DNA of 64,000 nt from JALZCH01 sp036387135 (GTDB lineage Bacteria; Acidobacteriota; Blastocatellia; Pyrinomonadales; Pyrinomonadaceae), in NCBI GenBank assembly GCA_036387135.1, contig DASVUH010000021.1:58664-122663 (forward strand), written 5' to 3'. Below are positions 43,438-51,909 of the stretch, piece after piece. The first letter of the stretch is position 1. Every line of letters begins with the position of its first letter. Below the pieces are notes generated by a model. That model was not told the origin of the DNA. It ran no database searches and worked only from the letters and a program-made list of their open reading frames with translations. The translations under genes were made by a program, and so were the position numbers.

Positions 43438-46400
43438 ATTCAATATTAAAATATTTCGCTTCGGGATGATGAATGATAATCGCTGAAGTTGATTGCTCCG
43501 GTTCAAGTTGAAATTCTTCCGACAATTCTACGCCGATTCTTTCCGGTTGAATTAATTCAAAGATTTTCGTCTGATCCTCAAGATTCGGGCAAGCCGGGTA
43601 GCCGAAGCTGTAACGCGAGCCTTGATAGCCTTGATGAAAAAGTTTGGTTAATTCGGGCGCGTCCTTGTCGGCAATGCCTAATTCCTGACGGATTCGTTTG
43701 TGCCACAATTCCGCCAGAGCTTCCGCCGATTCGACCGACAAACCGTGAAAGAGCAAATAATCAGTGTAATTATCGGCTTTGAATAATTCGGCGGCATATT
43801 CGCTGGCGCGGCGTCCCATTGTCACCAAATCAAACGCAACAACGTCCATTTTGCCCGATTGAACGGAAGCAAAATAATCGGCGAGACACAGATTTTTTCC
43901 GCCGCGCTGTTCCTGCGGCTGGCGCGGAAACGTAAAACGCTGGATTTCGGTTTGCTTGTCTTCGCCGTAGATAATCAAATCGTTGCCGCTCGATTGACAC
44001 GAAAAATAGCCATAGACGACTTTCGGCATTAAGAGCTTTTCTTTTTTAGCTTTTTCTTTGAGTGCTGCGAATTTCGGCAAAACGGTTTCGCGGACAATCT
44101 TTTCGTATTCTTCTTTGGTTTTGCGTCCCTGTTTGTATTGCCATTGACCTTTAAACAACGCGGTTTCGTTGATGAACGCAAATACCTCGTCCAAATCAAT
44201 GTCTTCGACGACGCGCGAGCCGTAAAACGGCGCGTTCGGAATTTCCACGTTTTGCGAAATGTCCGAGCGTTTTGTATGCGCGGTGTCGCCGGAGCTGCGA
44301 ACGCGGGCGCGGGCGGCGACTGTGCCGAGTTTGGCGTCTTCACCGACTAAATCTTCGGCGTCCGCGACGGTTTGAACTGTATCGCCGTTAGTTTGATTTG
44401 AAACAGCTTTGCCGTTTGTTTTAGCGGCGGGCGCTTCTGTTTTTCCGGTCACCAAATCCATTGCGCGCAAACCGTCAAAAGCGTCCTGCGCGTAGAAAAG
44501 TTTGCCTTTGTAAAGCGGAATCAAATCCGCGTCAACATAGCGGCGGTTTAATGCCGCGCCGCCCAAAACCACTGGGACATTGATGCTGCGCTCGTTCATA
44601 ATTTCGAGATTATCGCGCATCACGAGCGTTGATTTGACCAGCAGACCGCTCATTCCGACTGCGTCGGCTTTATGTTCTTCGGCGGCTTTTAAAATGTCGT
44701 CAATCTGTTGTTTAATGCCGAGATTGACGACCCGATAACCGTTGTTGGTCAAAATAATGTCCACCAGATTTTTGCCGATGTCGTGAACGTCGCCTTTGAC
44801 GGTCGCCAAAACCATCACGCCTTTCGATTGCTCGCCTTCCACTTTTTCCATAAATGGTTCGAGGAATTTGACGGCGGTTTTCATCACTTCCGCCGATTGC
44901 AAAACAAACGGCAGTTGCATTTGTCCCGAACCGAAAAGATCGCCGACGACTTTCATTCCGTCGAGCAAAATAGTGTTGATAATGTCGAGCGCAGAATATT
45001 TTTCGAGCGCGATTTTTAAGTGGTCTTCCAGTCCTATTTTTTCGCCGTCAATGATGTGATGTTTGAGCTGTTCTTCGACCGGCAAGTTCGTCACGTCAAC
45101 TTTCATTGACTTAGAAGTTTTGCCCTCAAACATTGTCGAAAATTCGCCGAGCGGATCGTATGTGCAAATGTCGCCTTCAAATTGACGGCGGTCGTAAATC
45201 AAATCGAGCGCGACTTCGATTTCGCGTTCGTTAAAACGATTTAACGGCAGAATTTTCGAGGCGTTGACGATTGCCGCGTTCATTCCGGCTTCGGTGCATT
45301 CGTCTAAAAAGACTGAATTTAAAACGACTCGCGCCGCCGGATTCAGACCGAAAGAAATGTTTGAGACGCCCAAAAGAATATTTGTTTCGGGCATTTCGTC
45401 GCGTATTTGGCGAATCCCTTTGATAGTTTCGGCGGCGTTCTGGCGGTCTTCTTCGATTCCGGTCGAAATCGGCAAAGCGAGCGGATCAAAGAAAATATCG
45501 TGGGCTTCGATGCCGAATTCGACAGCGTCTTTAAAAGCACGGCGCGCGATTCTGATTTTATCTTCAGCGGTTCGCGCCATTCCTTTTTCGTCAATCGTCC
45601 CGACGACAATCGCCGCAGCGTGTTCTCTGGCAAGCTCCAAAACTTTGAAATAACGCTCTTCGCCGTCTTCGTAATTGGTCGAATTTAAAATGCATTTTCC
45701 GCCCGCGTGTTCCAAACCCGCTTCCATTTTTTGCCATTCGGTCGAATCGAGCATTATCGGGATTTTGACGTTTGTGACGAGACGCGAAACCAGCTCGTGC
45801 ATATCGGCGACGCCGTCGCGCCCGACAAAATCAACGTTTACGTCCAAAATATGAGCGCCTTCGCGTTCCTGTTCTTTTGCCAGCGAAATCAGACCGTCCC
45901 AATCTTCCGCATTCAAAAGATCGCGCATTTTCTTCGAGCCGGAAGCGTTGACGCGCTCGCCGATAATCAAAAATGAAGCGTCCTGCGAATAAGGCTGCTG
46001 GAAATAAATCGAGGAAGCGGCTGGCGTTAATTTGGCGTCGCGCTGCTTTGGCGTCACATTCACCATTTTTTCGACAACCAGACGTAAATGTTCGGGCGTC
46101 GTTCCGCAGCAGCCGCCGACAATATTTGCGCCAAAATCTTTGGCGAAATGTTCCACTTGTGCGGCGAAGCTTTCGGGCGTTTCGTCATAATGCTGCGCGC
46201 CGTCTTTGACTTCGGGCATTCCGGCGTTGGGCAAAACCGAAACCGGAACTGGCGAGTTTTCGCACAGATATTTGACGTTTTCGCCCATATTTTTCGGTCC
46301 CGTTCCGCAGTTCATCCCGATCACGTCAATCGGAAATGGTTCGAGCGCAGTCAGAGCGGCAGAGATTTCCGTTCCGTTGAGCATTGTCCCGAATGCTTCG

Positions 46401-46975
46401 ATTGTGACCTGCGCGATGACCGGAATTTTAACTTTCTGTTTCTCGAAAAACTCAAAAATAGCGGCGAGCGTCGCTTTTGTTTGCAATAAATCCTGACAGG
46501 TTTCGACGATAAACAAATCAACTCCGCCGTCGTAAAGCCCGCGCACCTGTTCGGTGTAAGCCGCTTTCAAATCCCGATAAGTGATGTGTCCAAGAGTGGG
46601 TAACTTCGTACCGGGTCCGATTGAACCGGCGACAAAACGCGGTTTTTCTTTGGTCGAAAAATCATCGGTCAGACGTTTTGCCAATTCAGCCGCTTTTTTA
46701 TTGACATCGTAAGCTTTGTCCGCAATTCCGAATTCGGCTAAAACGACTTCGCTGCCGCCAAACGAGTTGGTTTCAATCACGTCGCAGCCGATTTCTAAAA
46801 AGCTCAAATGCACTTTTTCAATCGCTTCCGGCTTTGTGTAAAGCAGATTTTCCGAACAGTTTTCAAAATTGGCTCCGCCCCAATCGTCAATCGTCAGATT
46901 CTGCGATTGCAGATTGCTGCCCATCGCGCCGTCAAAAACAATTATTTTTTCTTTAAGTAAATCTAAAAAATTCAT
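43436..46975 (-). CDS. metH: Cobalamin-dependent methionine synthase
   Basis: A 1179-residue four-module enzyme transferring methyl from methyl-tetrahydrofolate to homocysteine. The homocysteine module (about 1-320) has zinc cysteines in 'MNCGTGPKN' and 'GGCCGTTPEHL'. The folate module is at about 330-620. The B12-binding module (about 650-870) has the cobalt-ligand histidine in 'KGDVHDIGKNLVDII'. The C-terminal AdoMet reactivation domain follows a linker rich in T/A/D. No cobalamin riboswitch is visible in the 54 bases separating it from the pirin gene, so it may be read from the upstream promoter. Dependence on external or own cobalamin is implied. Confidence 0.95.
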   Translation of the reverse strand: MNFLDLLKEKIIVFDGAMGSNLQSQNLTIDDWGGANFENCSENLLYTKPEAIEKVHLSFLEIGCDVIETNSFGGSEVVLAEFGIADKAYDVNKKAAELAKRLTDDFSTKEKPRFVAGSIGPGTKLPTLGHITYRDLKAAYTEQVRGLYDGGVDLFIVETCQDLLQTKATLAAIFEFFEKQKVKIPVIAQVTIEAFGTMLNGTEISAALTALEPFPIDVIGMNCGTGPKNMGENVKYLCENSPVPVSVLPNAGMPEVKDGAQHYDETPESFAAQVEHFAKDFGANIVGGCCGTTPEHLRLVVEKMVNVTPKQRDAKLTPAASSIYFQQPYSQDASFLIIGERVNASGSKKMRDLLNAEDWDGLISLAKEQEREGAHILDVNVDFVGRDGVADMHELVSRLVTNVKIPIMLDSTEWQKMEAGLEHAGGKCILNSTNYEDGEERYFKVLELAREHAAAIVVGTIDEKGMARTAEDKIRIARRAFKDAVEFGIEAHDIFFDPLALPISTGIEEDRQNAAETIKGIRQIRDEMPETNILLGVSNISFGLNPAARVVLNSVFLDECTEAGMNAAIVNASKILPLNRFNEREIEVALDLIYDRRQFEGDICTYDPLGEFSTMFEGKTSKSMKVDVTNLPVEEQLKHHIIDGEKIGLEDHLKIALEKYSALDIINTILLDGMKVVGDLFGSGQMQLPFVLQSAEVMKTAVKFLEPFMEKVEGEQSKGVMVLATVKGDVHDIGKNLVDIILTNNGYRVVNLGIKQQIDDILKAAEEHKADAVGMSGLLVKSTLVMRDNLEIMNERSINVPVVLGGAALNRRYVDADLIPLYKGKLFYAQDAFDGLRAMDLVTGKTEAPAAKTNGKAVSNQTNGDTVQTVADAEDLVGEDAKLGTVAARARVRSSGDTAHTKRSDISQNVEIPNAPFYGSRVVEDIDLDEVFAFINETALFKGQWQYKQGRKTKEEYEKIVRETVLPKFAALKEKAKKEKLLMPKVVYGYFSCQSSGNDLIIYGEDKQTEIQRFTFPRQPQEQRGGKNLCLADYFASVQSGKMDVVAFDLVTMGRRASEYAAELFKADNYTDYLLFHGLSVESAEALAELWHKRIRQELGIADKDAPELTKLFHQGYQGSRYSFGYPACPNLEDQTKIFELIQPERIGVELSEEFQLEPEQSTSAIIIHHPEAKYFNIE

Positions 46976-47029
46976 AAAACCGTTATTTTGATTACATCGT
47001 TTGAAGAAGAATTTTCTCGAAGCCTCCGT

Positions 47030-47956
47030 TTACGGATAACGCACCGGCTTGGGATTTGAATCCGGCAGCGGGATAAATTCATCTTCATCGGGAACGGGTA
47101 AAAAACGCCCCGCTTTCCAATCTTCTTTTGCCTGCTCGATGCGCTCCTTCGAGCTTGAAACAAAATTCCACCAGATATGCCGCTGCCCGTCCATCGGTTC
47201 GCCGCCAAGCAGCATCACGCGAGCATTTGAAAAATCAGGGGCTTTGATTGTAATTTCCGCTCCCGGTTTTAAAATCAGCAATTGTCCGGCGTCGAATTTA
47301 CCGTCTTCGGAAACAATCTCGATTGAGCCTTCGACCACATAAATTGCGCGTTCTTCGTGTTCGGCGGGAATCTGTATCTGAGCGCCGCTTGCCAGCATTG
47401 CGTCCGCGTAAAACATTTCCGAAAAAGTCTGCACCGGCGAATGCGCCCCGAAAAGCGAACCCGCAATCAGGCAAACACGTTTTCCCTCGCCTTCGATAAT
47501 CGGCAGCTCGCTCGCTTCGTGATGCGAAAAGCTCGGTTCGCTTTCCTCGTTTTTGCTCGGCAGAGCAATCCAGGATTGAATGCCGAAAAGCTGCGCTCCG
47601 CCGTTTCTCATCTCACCGGGCGTTCGCTCGGAATGAGCAATTCCGCGCCCGGCGGTCATCCAATTGATTTCACCGGCGCGAATTTCCTGAATTGTTCCGA
47701 GACTGTCGCGGTGCATCAATTCGCCTTTAAAAAGATAAGTCAGCGTGGCAAGCCCGATGTGCGGATGCGCAGCGACATCCAAGCCTCGTCCTGCCTGCAA
47801 TATTTCCGGTCCCATTTGATCAAAAAAGATAAAAGGTCCGACCATCCGGCGTCGCGCTGTAGGCAAAGCGCGCCTCACGCTGAAACCGTCAACGATTTCC
47901 CGCGTCCGTGTGACGACGATCATCTCCAAACCGGAATTTGACTCATTAATGTTCAT
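47030..47956 (-). CDS. Pirin-family cupin protein
   Basis: A 308-residue bicupin. The N-terminal cupin contains the metal ligands of the pirin signature: 'HPHIGLATLTYLFKGELMHRDSLG' (H, H, H; key residues only) and 'RGIAHSERTPGE'. The C-terminal cupin has 'SLFGAHSPVQTFSEMFYADA' and ends with 'PMDGQRHIWWNFVSSS', which is common in YhhW-type quercetinases and pirins. Roles range from quercetin dioxygenase to transcription cofactor; not decided here. It is followed 54 bases later by metH on the same strand. Two terminators upstream separate it from the aminopeptidase. Confidence 0.92.
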   Translation of the reverse strand: MNINESNSGLEMIVVTRTREIVDGFSVRRALPTARRRMVGPFIFFDQMGPEILQAGRGLDVAAHPHIGLATLTYLFKGELMHRDSLGTIQEIRAGEINWMTAGRGIAHSERTPGEMRNGGAQLFGIQSWIALPSKNEESEPSFSHHEASELPIIEGEGKRVCLIAGSLFGAHSPVQTFSEMFYADAMLASGAQIQIPAEHEERAIYVVEGSIEIVSEDGKFDAGQLLILKPGAEITIKAPDFSNARVMLLGGEPMDGQRHIWWNFVSSSKERIEQAKEDWKAGRFLPVPDEDEFIPLPDSNPKPVRYP

Positions 47957-47982
47957 TTACCGTTCGCCCCGCTGTTTCCAAT

Positions 47983-48023
47983 AAAGAAAAGCCTCGCGTC
48001 CAAACAACGCGAGGCTTTTCTTT
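47983..48023. terminator. Terminator hairpin upstream of pirin
   Basis: Perfect 17-bp stem (aaagaaaagcctcgcgt, 47983-47999, with 48007-48023), 7-base loop, T-rich on both strands. Confidence 0.9.
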
Positions 48024-48139
48024 AAAAATTCAATTTGAAAAGTCTGTCGGGCTGTTTAGCTGTTTTTTAAAGTGGTCGCAAGTCGCCTTAACTCACCACT
48101 CTTAATTGTCAAAACAAATTGTACACCGCTCGTCAAAAA

Positions 48140-48173
48140 CGTCAAGCCGACTAAACATTTAATCGGCTTGACG
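48140..48173 (-). terminator. Aminopeptidase gene terminator
   Basis: Stem cgtcaagccga (48140-48150) with tcggcttgacg (48163-48173). On the minus strand GTTTTTG follows. It is 20 bases beyond the stop at 48194. Confidence 0.9.
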
Positions 48174-48193
48174 AATAACAGCAAAAACAAATT

Positions 48194-50872
48194 TTACTGC
48201 GGATTTGTTGCAGGTGCTTTGTTTGCTCCGCCGGTTGCTTGTTTGAAAGCGCCTTCAAGTTGAGAGATAAAGCCCATCAAACCTTGATTGGTTTTGAATT
48301 TCTCTTTGGCTAAATCAAAAGCTTCCTGACCGCGCGGGTCGCCGAGTTTGATTAAGCTCACCAAGCCGGTGAAAATGCCGTTAAAATCGCTTGATTCGAG
48401 CGATTTCTTGAAGCTCTCAAAAACCAGCGGGTAAATGCGCTGGTCGCCTTTTCCGGTTTCCGCCAAAACTCCCAGAGCGGCGGTGCGAACATTTGGGGCA
48501 AAGGATTTATCGTTGTATCTAAAGCCAATTTCCATTGCGCGTTTGTCGCCCGTCCCGGTTAAACCGCTGAGAGCGGCGACGCGAACGCGGTCGCGCCACG
48601 AATTTTGGTCGAGTAGTTTGGAAAGCTGGTCGTATGCTGTCGGCGTTTTAGTTGCGCCTAACGCATTGGCAGCCGCTTCAATTACTGAATAGCTTCGATC
48701 ATTTAAAGCAGCCGCAAAGGTGTCGGCGTATTTGGCATCCCGAAGGCGTCCTAGCTGGGAAATAGCCGCAGAGCGAACGTTGGCTCGCTGGTCTTTGGTA
48801 GCCGTCATCAAAAGATTGATGGTTTCGGGCGAAAAATTCGGTTTTGGCAAAGTGCCCGCCATCGAAGCCAGAATTGCCGCTGCTCCCTGCGGTCCGGGAG
48901 GCACCAGCCCGTTAATCGCATCGCGGCGAACCTGCCAAACTTTGTCGCCCGCAATTGCCGCCTGCATCGCTGTCAGAGCCGTTTGTTTGTCGGCGTCGGA
49001 GGCGTTTGCCGCGCGCGATTTGGTTCTCAATTCGCCCAAAGCCCACATTCTGCCCATCACGTCCGGGTCGTTTTTGAGTTGATATGCAAGCTCGTCAACG
49101 GATTTGTCGAATTTAACTTCGTCAATCAAAGCGTTTTGATAATCCCAATTGACAAGAGTCGGTTCCGAATCAGCCGGAATTGTAACGGTTTGTTCGGGCA
49201 AAGCTGCGAGATTGATGCGCTCGACGCGCGTGCCGGAAGCCGTTCCGATTTCAATGTCAACCGGAGTTTGGAACAATTCGACTTGCGGATAATCCGAAGT
49301 TTCATCGCGTTTTTGAGTTTGCTTGACATTAAGTTTCAGAGTTCTTGCACCGGCATCGTATGATTTTGTCACTTCAAAAACGGGATGCCCCATTTTATAA
49401 ACCCATTGGTCGAAGAAAACGTCCATTGACTGCCCGGTTGATTCTTCAATTGCCGCGCGGAAATCGTCGGTTGTGACGGGTTGATGCGCGTGTTTGTTGA
49501 GATAGTAATTGACAGCACGCCAGAAATTATCCTCGCCGAGCTGCGCGCGGAGCATAAAGAGCGTCGCGCCTCCGCGCGGATAAGCGTAAGTGTCAAAAAC
49601 GGCGTCCGGGTCGCTGTAATTTTTCGTCACAATCGGACGTCGCGTTCCTTGCCGCCAAGTGCCGAAATATGCGTCCTGATTGCCTTTGTTTTGAAGCAAA
49701 GCGTCGTCGCGCCCCGAAGATTTTTCTCTCCAGACGACCTCCATCATTGTCGCCCAGCTTTCGTTAAGCCAGATTTCCGACCAATCGCGGCAAGTCACGT
49801 AATCGCCGAACCATTGATGCGCCAATTCGTGCGCCTGAATACCTTCCGAATCGCCCGAAAGCAAACTGCGCTCGTCCTGGATAATTGTATCGGTCATTGT
49901 CGTCGCCGTGATGTTTTCCATCGCGCCGCCCAAACCTCTGACCATCGTCTGGACATATTTGTTGTAGGGATATTTCACGCCCGTGATGTTGGAAAAAGTG
50001 GCGACCATTTCGGGAAGCTTAGCGGTTGTCGCGCGTCCTTCGGCAACTTCGTTCGTATAAACGTAGGAAGTTACCGGCGTGTTTTCGTATTTGCCTTCGA
50101 TTGCGGAGTATTCGCCAACGATAATCGAAGTCAGATAATTCGCATACGGCACGTCCATTTTCCAATGAAAAGTGCGCGTGTTGTCTTTGTTTTCCGTAGT
50201 CGAAACGAGTTTGCCGTTGCTGATTACCATCAAAGGCTTTTCGACCGTCGCTCGCAGCTCTGAGGTGCGAAAATCCGAGGGATGATCGAAACTCGGAAAC
50301 CAGTAACGGTTAAATTCGGCTTCTCCCTGCGACCATATTTGGCGCGGACGAGTCGGATCGGCGTCATTCGGTTTGACAAAAACCAATCCTGAAGTGCCGA
50401 CAACGCTCTCGCTTTTCGGTTTGCCCGATCTGTAATCAATCGCAATCGTAACCGGCTGATTCGGTTGATAAGCGCGGTCGAGATTGATAACGAGCGTTCC
50501 TTTGTCGGCGTCGGATTTGTATTGTAGGGCTTTGCCGTCCGACAATTTGACCGAGTTAATTGCCGACAAAGCGGCATTGAAAGTAACGGTTTTGGTGTTT
50601 GCCAGCAGTGGCGCAAACGTCAAAGTCGCCGTGCCGAAGGCTTGTTCGGCGTTCCAATCGAATTTTAAATCGAGCGCGACGTGGCGCAAATCATACTCGC
50701 GGCTCGGAATATAGCGAACCGGCGGCAGAGGCTTTTTCTTCGCCGCTTCCTGCACGAACTTTTCCCGCAAATCTTCAACCGGATCGAAAGCAGCGACCAG
50801 ATTTATGTTCAGACTGAAAATCAAACCTAACGATACGAACGATGCCAGAAAACGAGGCAGCTTATTTTTCAT
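48194..50872 (-). CDS. Secreted M1-family aminopeptidase with HEAT-like C-terminus
   Basis: An 892-residue zinc aminopeptidase. Residues 1-27 form a signal peptide. The substrate-binding exopeptidase motif 'GLGGAMENITA' (about residue 315) is followed by zinc-binding 'HELAHQWFGDYV' and the third ligand glutamate in 'EIWLNESWA' (about 347-370). After the catalytic region the C-terminal 270 residues form HEAT-like repeats (ALTAMQAAIAGDKVWQVRRD, 'RDRVRVAALSGL'). The ATG at 50872 has an AAGGA site; the upstream frame lacks any signal. It degrades peptides outside the cytoplasm. Downstream are two terminators, so it is a single-gene unit. Confidence 0.94.
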   Translation of the reverse strand: MKNKLPRFLASFVSLGLIFSLNINLVAAFDPVEDLREKFVQEAAKKKPLPPVRYIPSREYDLRHVALDLKFDWNAEQAFGTATLTFAPLLANTKTVTFNAALSAINSVKLSDGKALQYKSDADKGTLVINLDRAYQPNQPVTIAIDYRSGKPKSESVVGTSGLVFVKPNDADPTRPRQIWSQGEAEFNRYWFPSFDHPSDFRTSELRATVEKPLMVISNGKLVSTTENKDNTRTFHWKMDVPYANYLTSIIVGEYSAIEGKYENTPVTSYVYTNEVAEGRATTAKLPEMVATFSNITGVKYPYNKYVQTMVRGLGGAMENITATTMTDTIIQDERSLLSGDSEGIQAHELAHQWFGDYVTCRDWSEIWLNESWATMMEVVWREKSSGRDDALLQNKGNQDAYFGTWRQGTRRPIVTKNYSDPDAVFDTYAYPRGGATLFMLRAQLGEDNFWRAVNYYLNKHAHQPVTTDDFRAAIEESTGQSMDVFFDQWVYKMGHPVFEVTKSYDAGARTLKLNVKQTQKRDETSDYPQVELFQTPVDIEIGTASGTRVERINLAALPEQTVTIPADSEPTLVNWDYQNALIDEVKFDKSVDELAYQLKNDPDVMGRMWALGELRTKSRAANASDADKQTALTAMQAAIAGDKVWQVRRDAINGLVPPGPQGAAAILASMAGTLPKPNFSPETINLLMTATKDQRANVRSAAISQLGRLRDAKYADTFAAALNDRSYSVIEAAANALGATKTPTAYDQLSKLLDQNSWRDRVRVAALSGLTGTGDKRAMEIGFRYNDKSFAPNVRTAALGVLAETGKGDQRIYPLVFESFKKSLESSDFNGIFTGLVSLIKLGDPRGQEAFDLAKEKFKTNQGLMGFISQLEGAFKQATGGANKAPATNPQ

Positions 50873-51202
50873 ACTTTTCCTTTTTTGATTAATATTTTCT
50901 CGTAACTTCGCGCGAGATTTTAATGACAATTATTCTACGGAGCAAACGAAAGAAAGTTTGCTCGCCGGAAATTTAAATTGCGTCCGTTGCGATTAAACTT
51001 TTGGGCTAATGCTAGCTCAACGCGCAAGGAGTTATGTCTTAGATTTGTTTTTCAAAATAACGGTAATCCGAAGTAACTATAAACTGTCAACTGTCAACTA
51101 TAAACTGTCTTGCAATAAACAATGATCTTCTGCAAAACAGTTGAAAGTTGACAGTTTATAGTTGATAGTTTGCTTTTTCATTTTTGAAAAAGTCCTGGTG
51201 AT
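50873..51202. other. 330-bp spacer with a heptamer hairpin
   Basis: Between the aminopeptidase start and the DUF937 stop. Its main content is the repeat 51075-51173; the remainder has no recognised feature. Confidence 0.7.
51075..51173. repeat. Heptamer inverted repeat (aactgtc/aactata)
   Basis: The left arm 51075-51109 is five 7-bp units: aactata, aactgtc, aactgtc, aactata, aactgtc. The right arm (51140-51173) is the reverse-complement set: gttgaaa, gttgaca, gtttata, gttgata, gtttgct. The arms pair over about 25 bases with one mismatch around a 30-base loop. Confidence 0.92.
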
Positions 51203-51793
51203 TTATCGCCGCCCCATATATTGCATTGCCATTGACGCCAATTCGTCGAGCGAGCTGCCGTTGCGGTTTGAATCGAGCATTCCCGACAGCCAGCCGCCAG
51301 CCTGCGGCTGCTGCTGCGCCTGCTGCCCGTAACCGCCGAGCATATCAACGATTCCGCCCTGGTCAAGACCTTGCTGAGTTTGCCGACGCCCCAGATAACC
51401 CAAAACAATCGGCGCGAGCATCATTAAAATACTTGCGACTTGTCCGGTATTTAAACCGCTCTTTTGTCCGATTTGATCGGCGACCTGCGTTTGATTGTTA
51501 CCGAAAATCGTGCTTAAAATTCCGGCGCTCATCATCGGATTGACCGCTCCGCCGCCTCCGAACAGCCCGCCGAGGTTATCGAGAAGACCGCCTTGTTCCT
51601 GCTCGATTGCGCTGGCAATCATCGGCGCGGTCTCCGGCTGCTGCGCTTTTTGCGCCAAGCCGCCCAGAATCGCCGGAAGCGCCATCTGAATCGCACTTTG
51701 AACAGCGGATGGGTCAGCCCCGATTTGTTGACTGATTTGCCCGACGGCTTCGCTGCCCTGTTGCTGCCCCAATAAATCCTGTAAAGAAAACAT
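51203..51793 (-). CDS. DUF937 (YidB-like) protein
   Basis: A 196-residue soluble protein. The N-terminal repeat 'SEAVGQISQQIGADPSAVQS' and 'ALPAILGGLAQKAQQPE' match DUF937. The middle is Gly/Asn/Gln-rich (LLDNLGGLFGGGG) and a second similar helical unit follows ('VADQIGQKSGLNTGQVASIL'). The tail includes 'SNRNGSSLDELASMAMQYMG'. No function is established for the family. The ATG has a GGAG site. It stands alone, with its promoter between it and the divergent lipoprotein gene at 51910. Confidence 0.88.
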   Translation of the reverse strand: MFSLQDLLGQQQGSEAVGQISQQIGADPSAVQSAIQMALPAILGGLAQKAQQPETAPMIASAIEQEQGGLLDNLGGLFGGGGAVNPMMSAGILSTIFGNNQTQVADQIGQKSGLNTGQVASILMMLAPIVLGYLGRRQTQQGLDQGGIVDMLGGYGQQAQQQPQAGGWLSGMLDSNRNGSSLDELASMAMQYMGRR

Positions 51794-51909
51794 TTTCTTT
51801 TTCTCTCCTTAAAAAAATAAATTTTGCTTTTGAGAAGATAGTAACGAGTGGGTGGCTTGATTGACAAGATTTATTGACCGCACAACAATTATCTTTTTAT
51901 TTACTTTCA

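Noticed and set aside
46976..47029. Cobalamin riboswitch before metH
   Set aside because: The spacer is only 54 bases, too short, with no B12-box-like sequence.
49481..50263. 260-codon plus-strand frame opposite the aminopeptidase
   Set aside because: Its length reflects codon bias of the true gene; the minus strand has clear M1 motifs.
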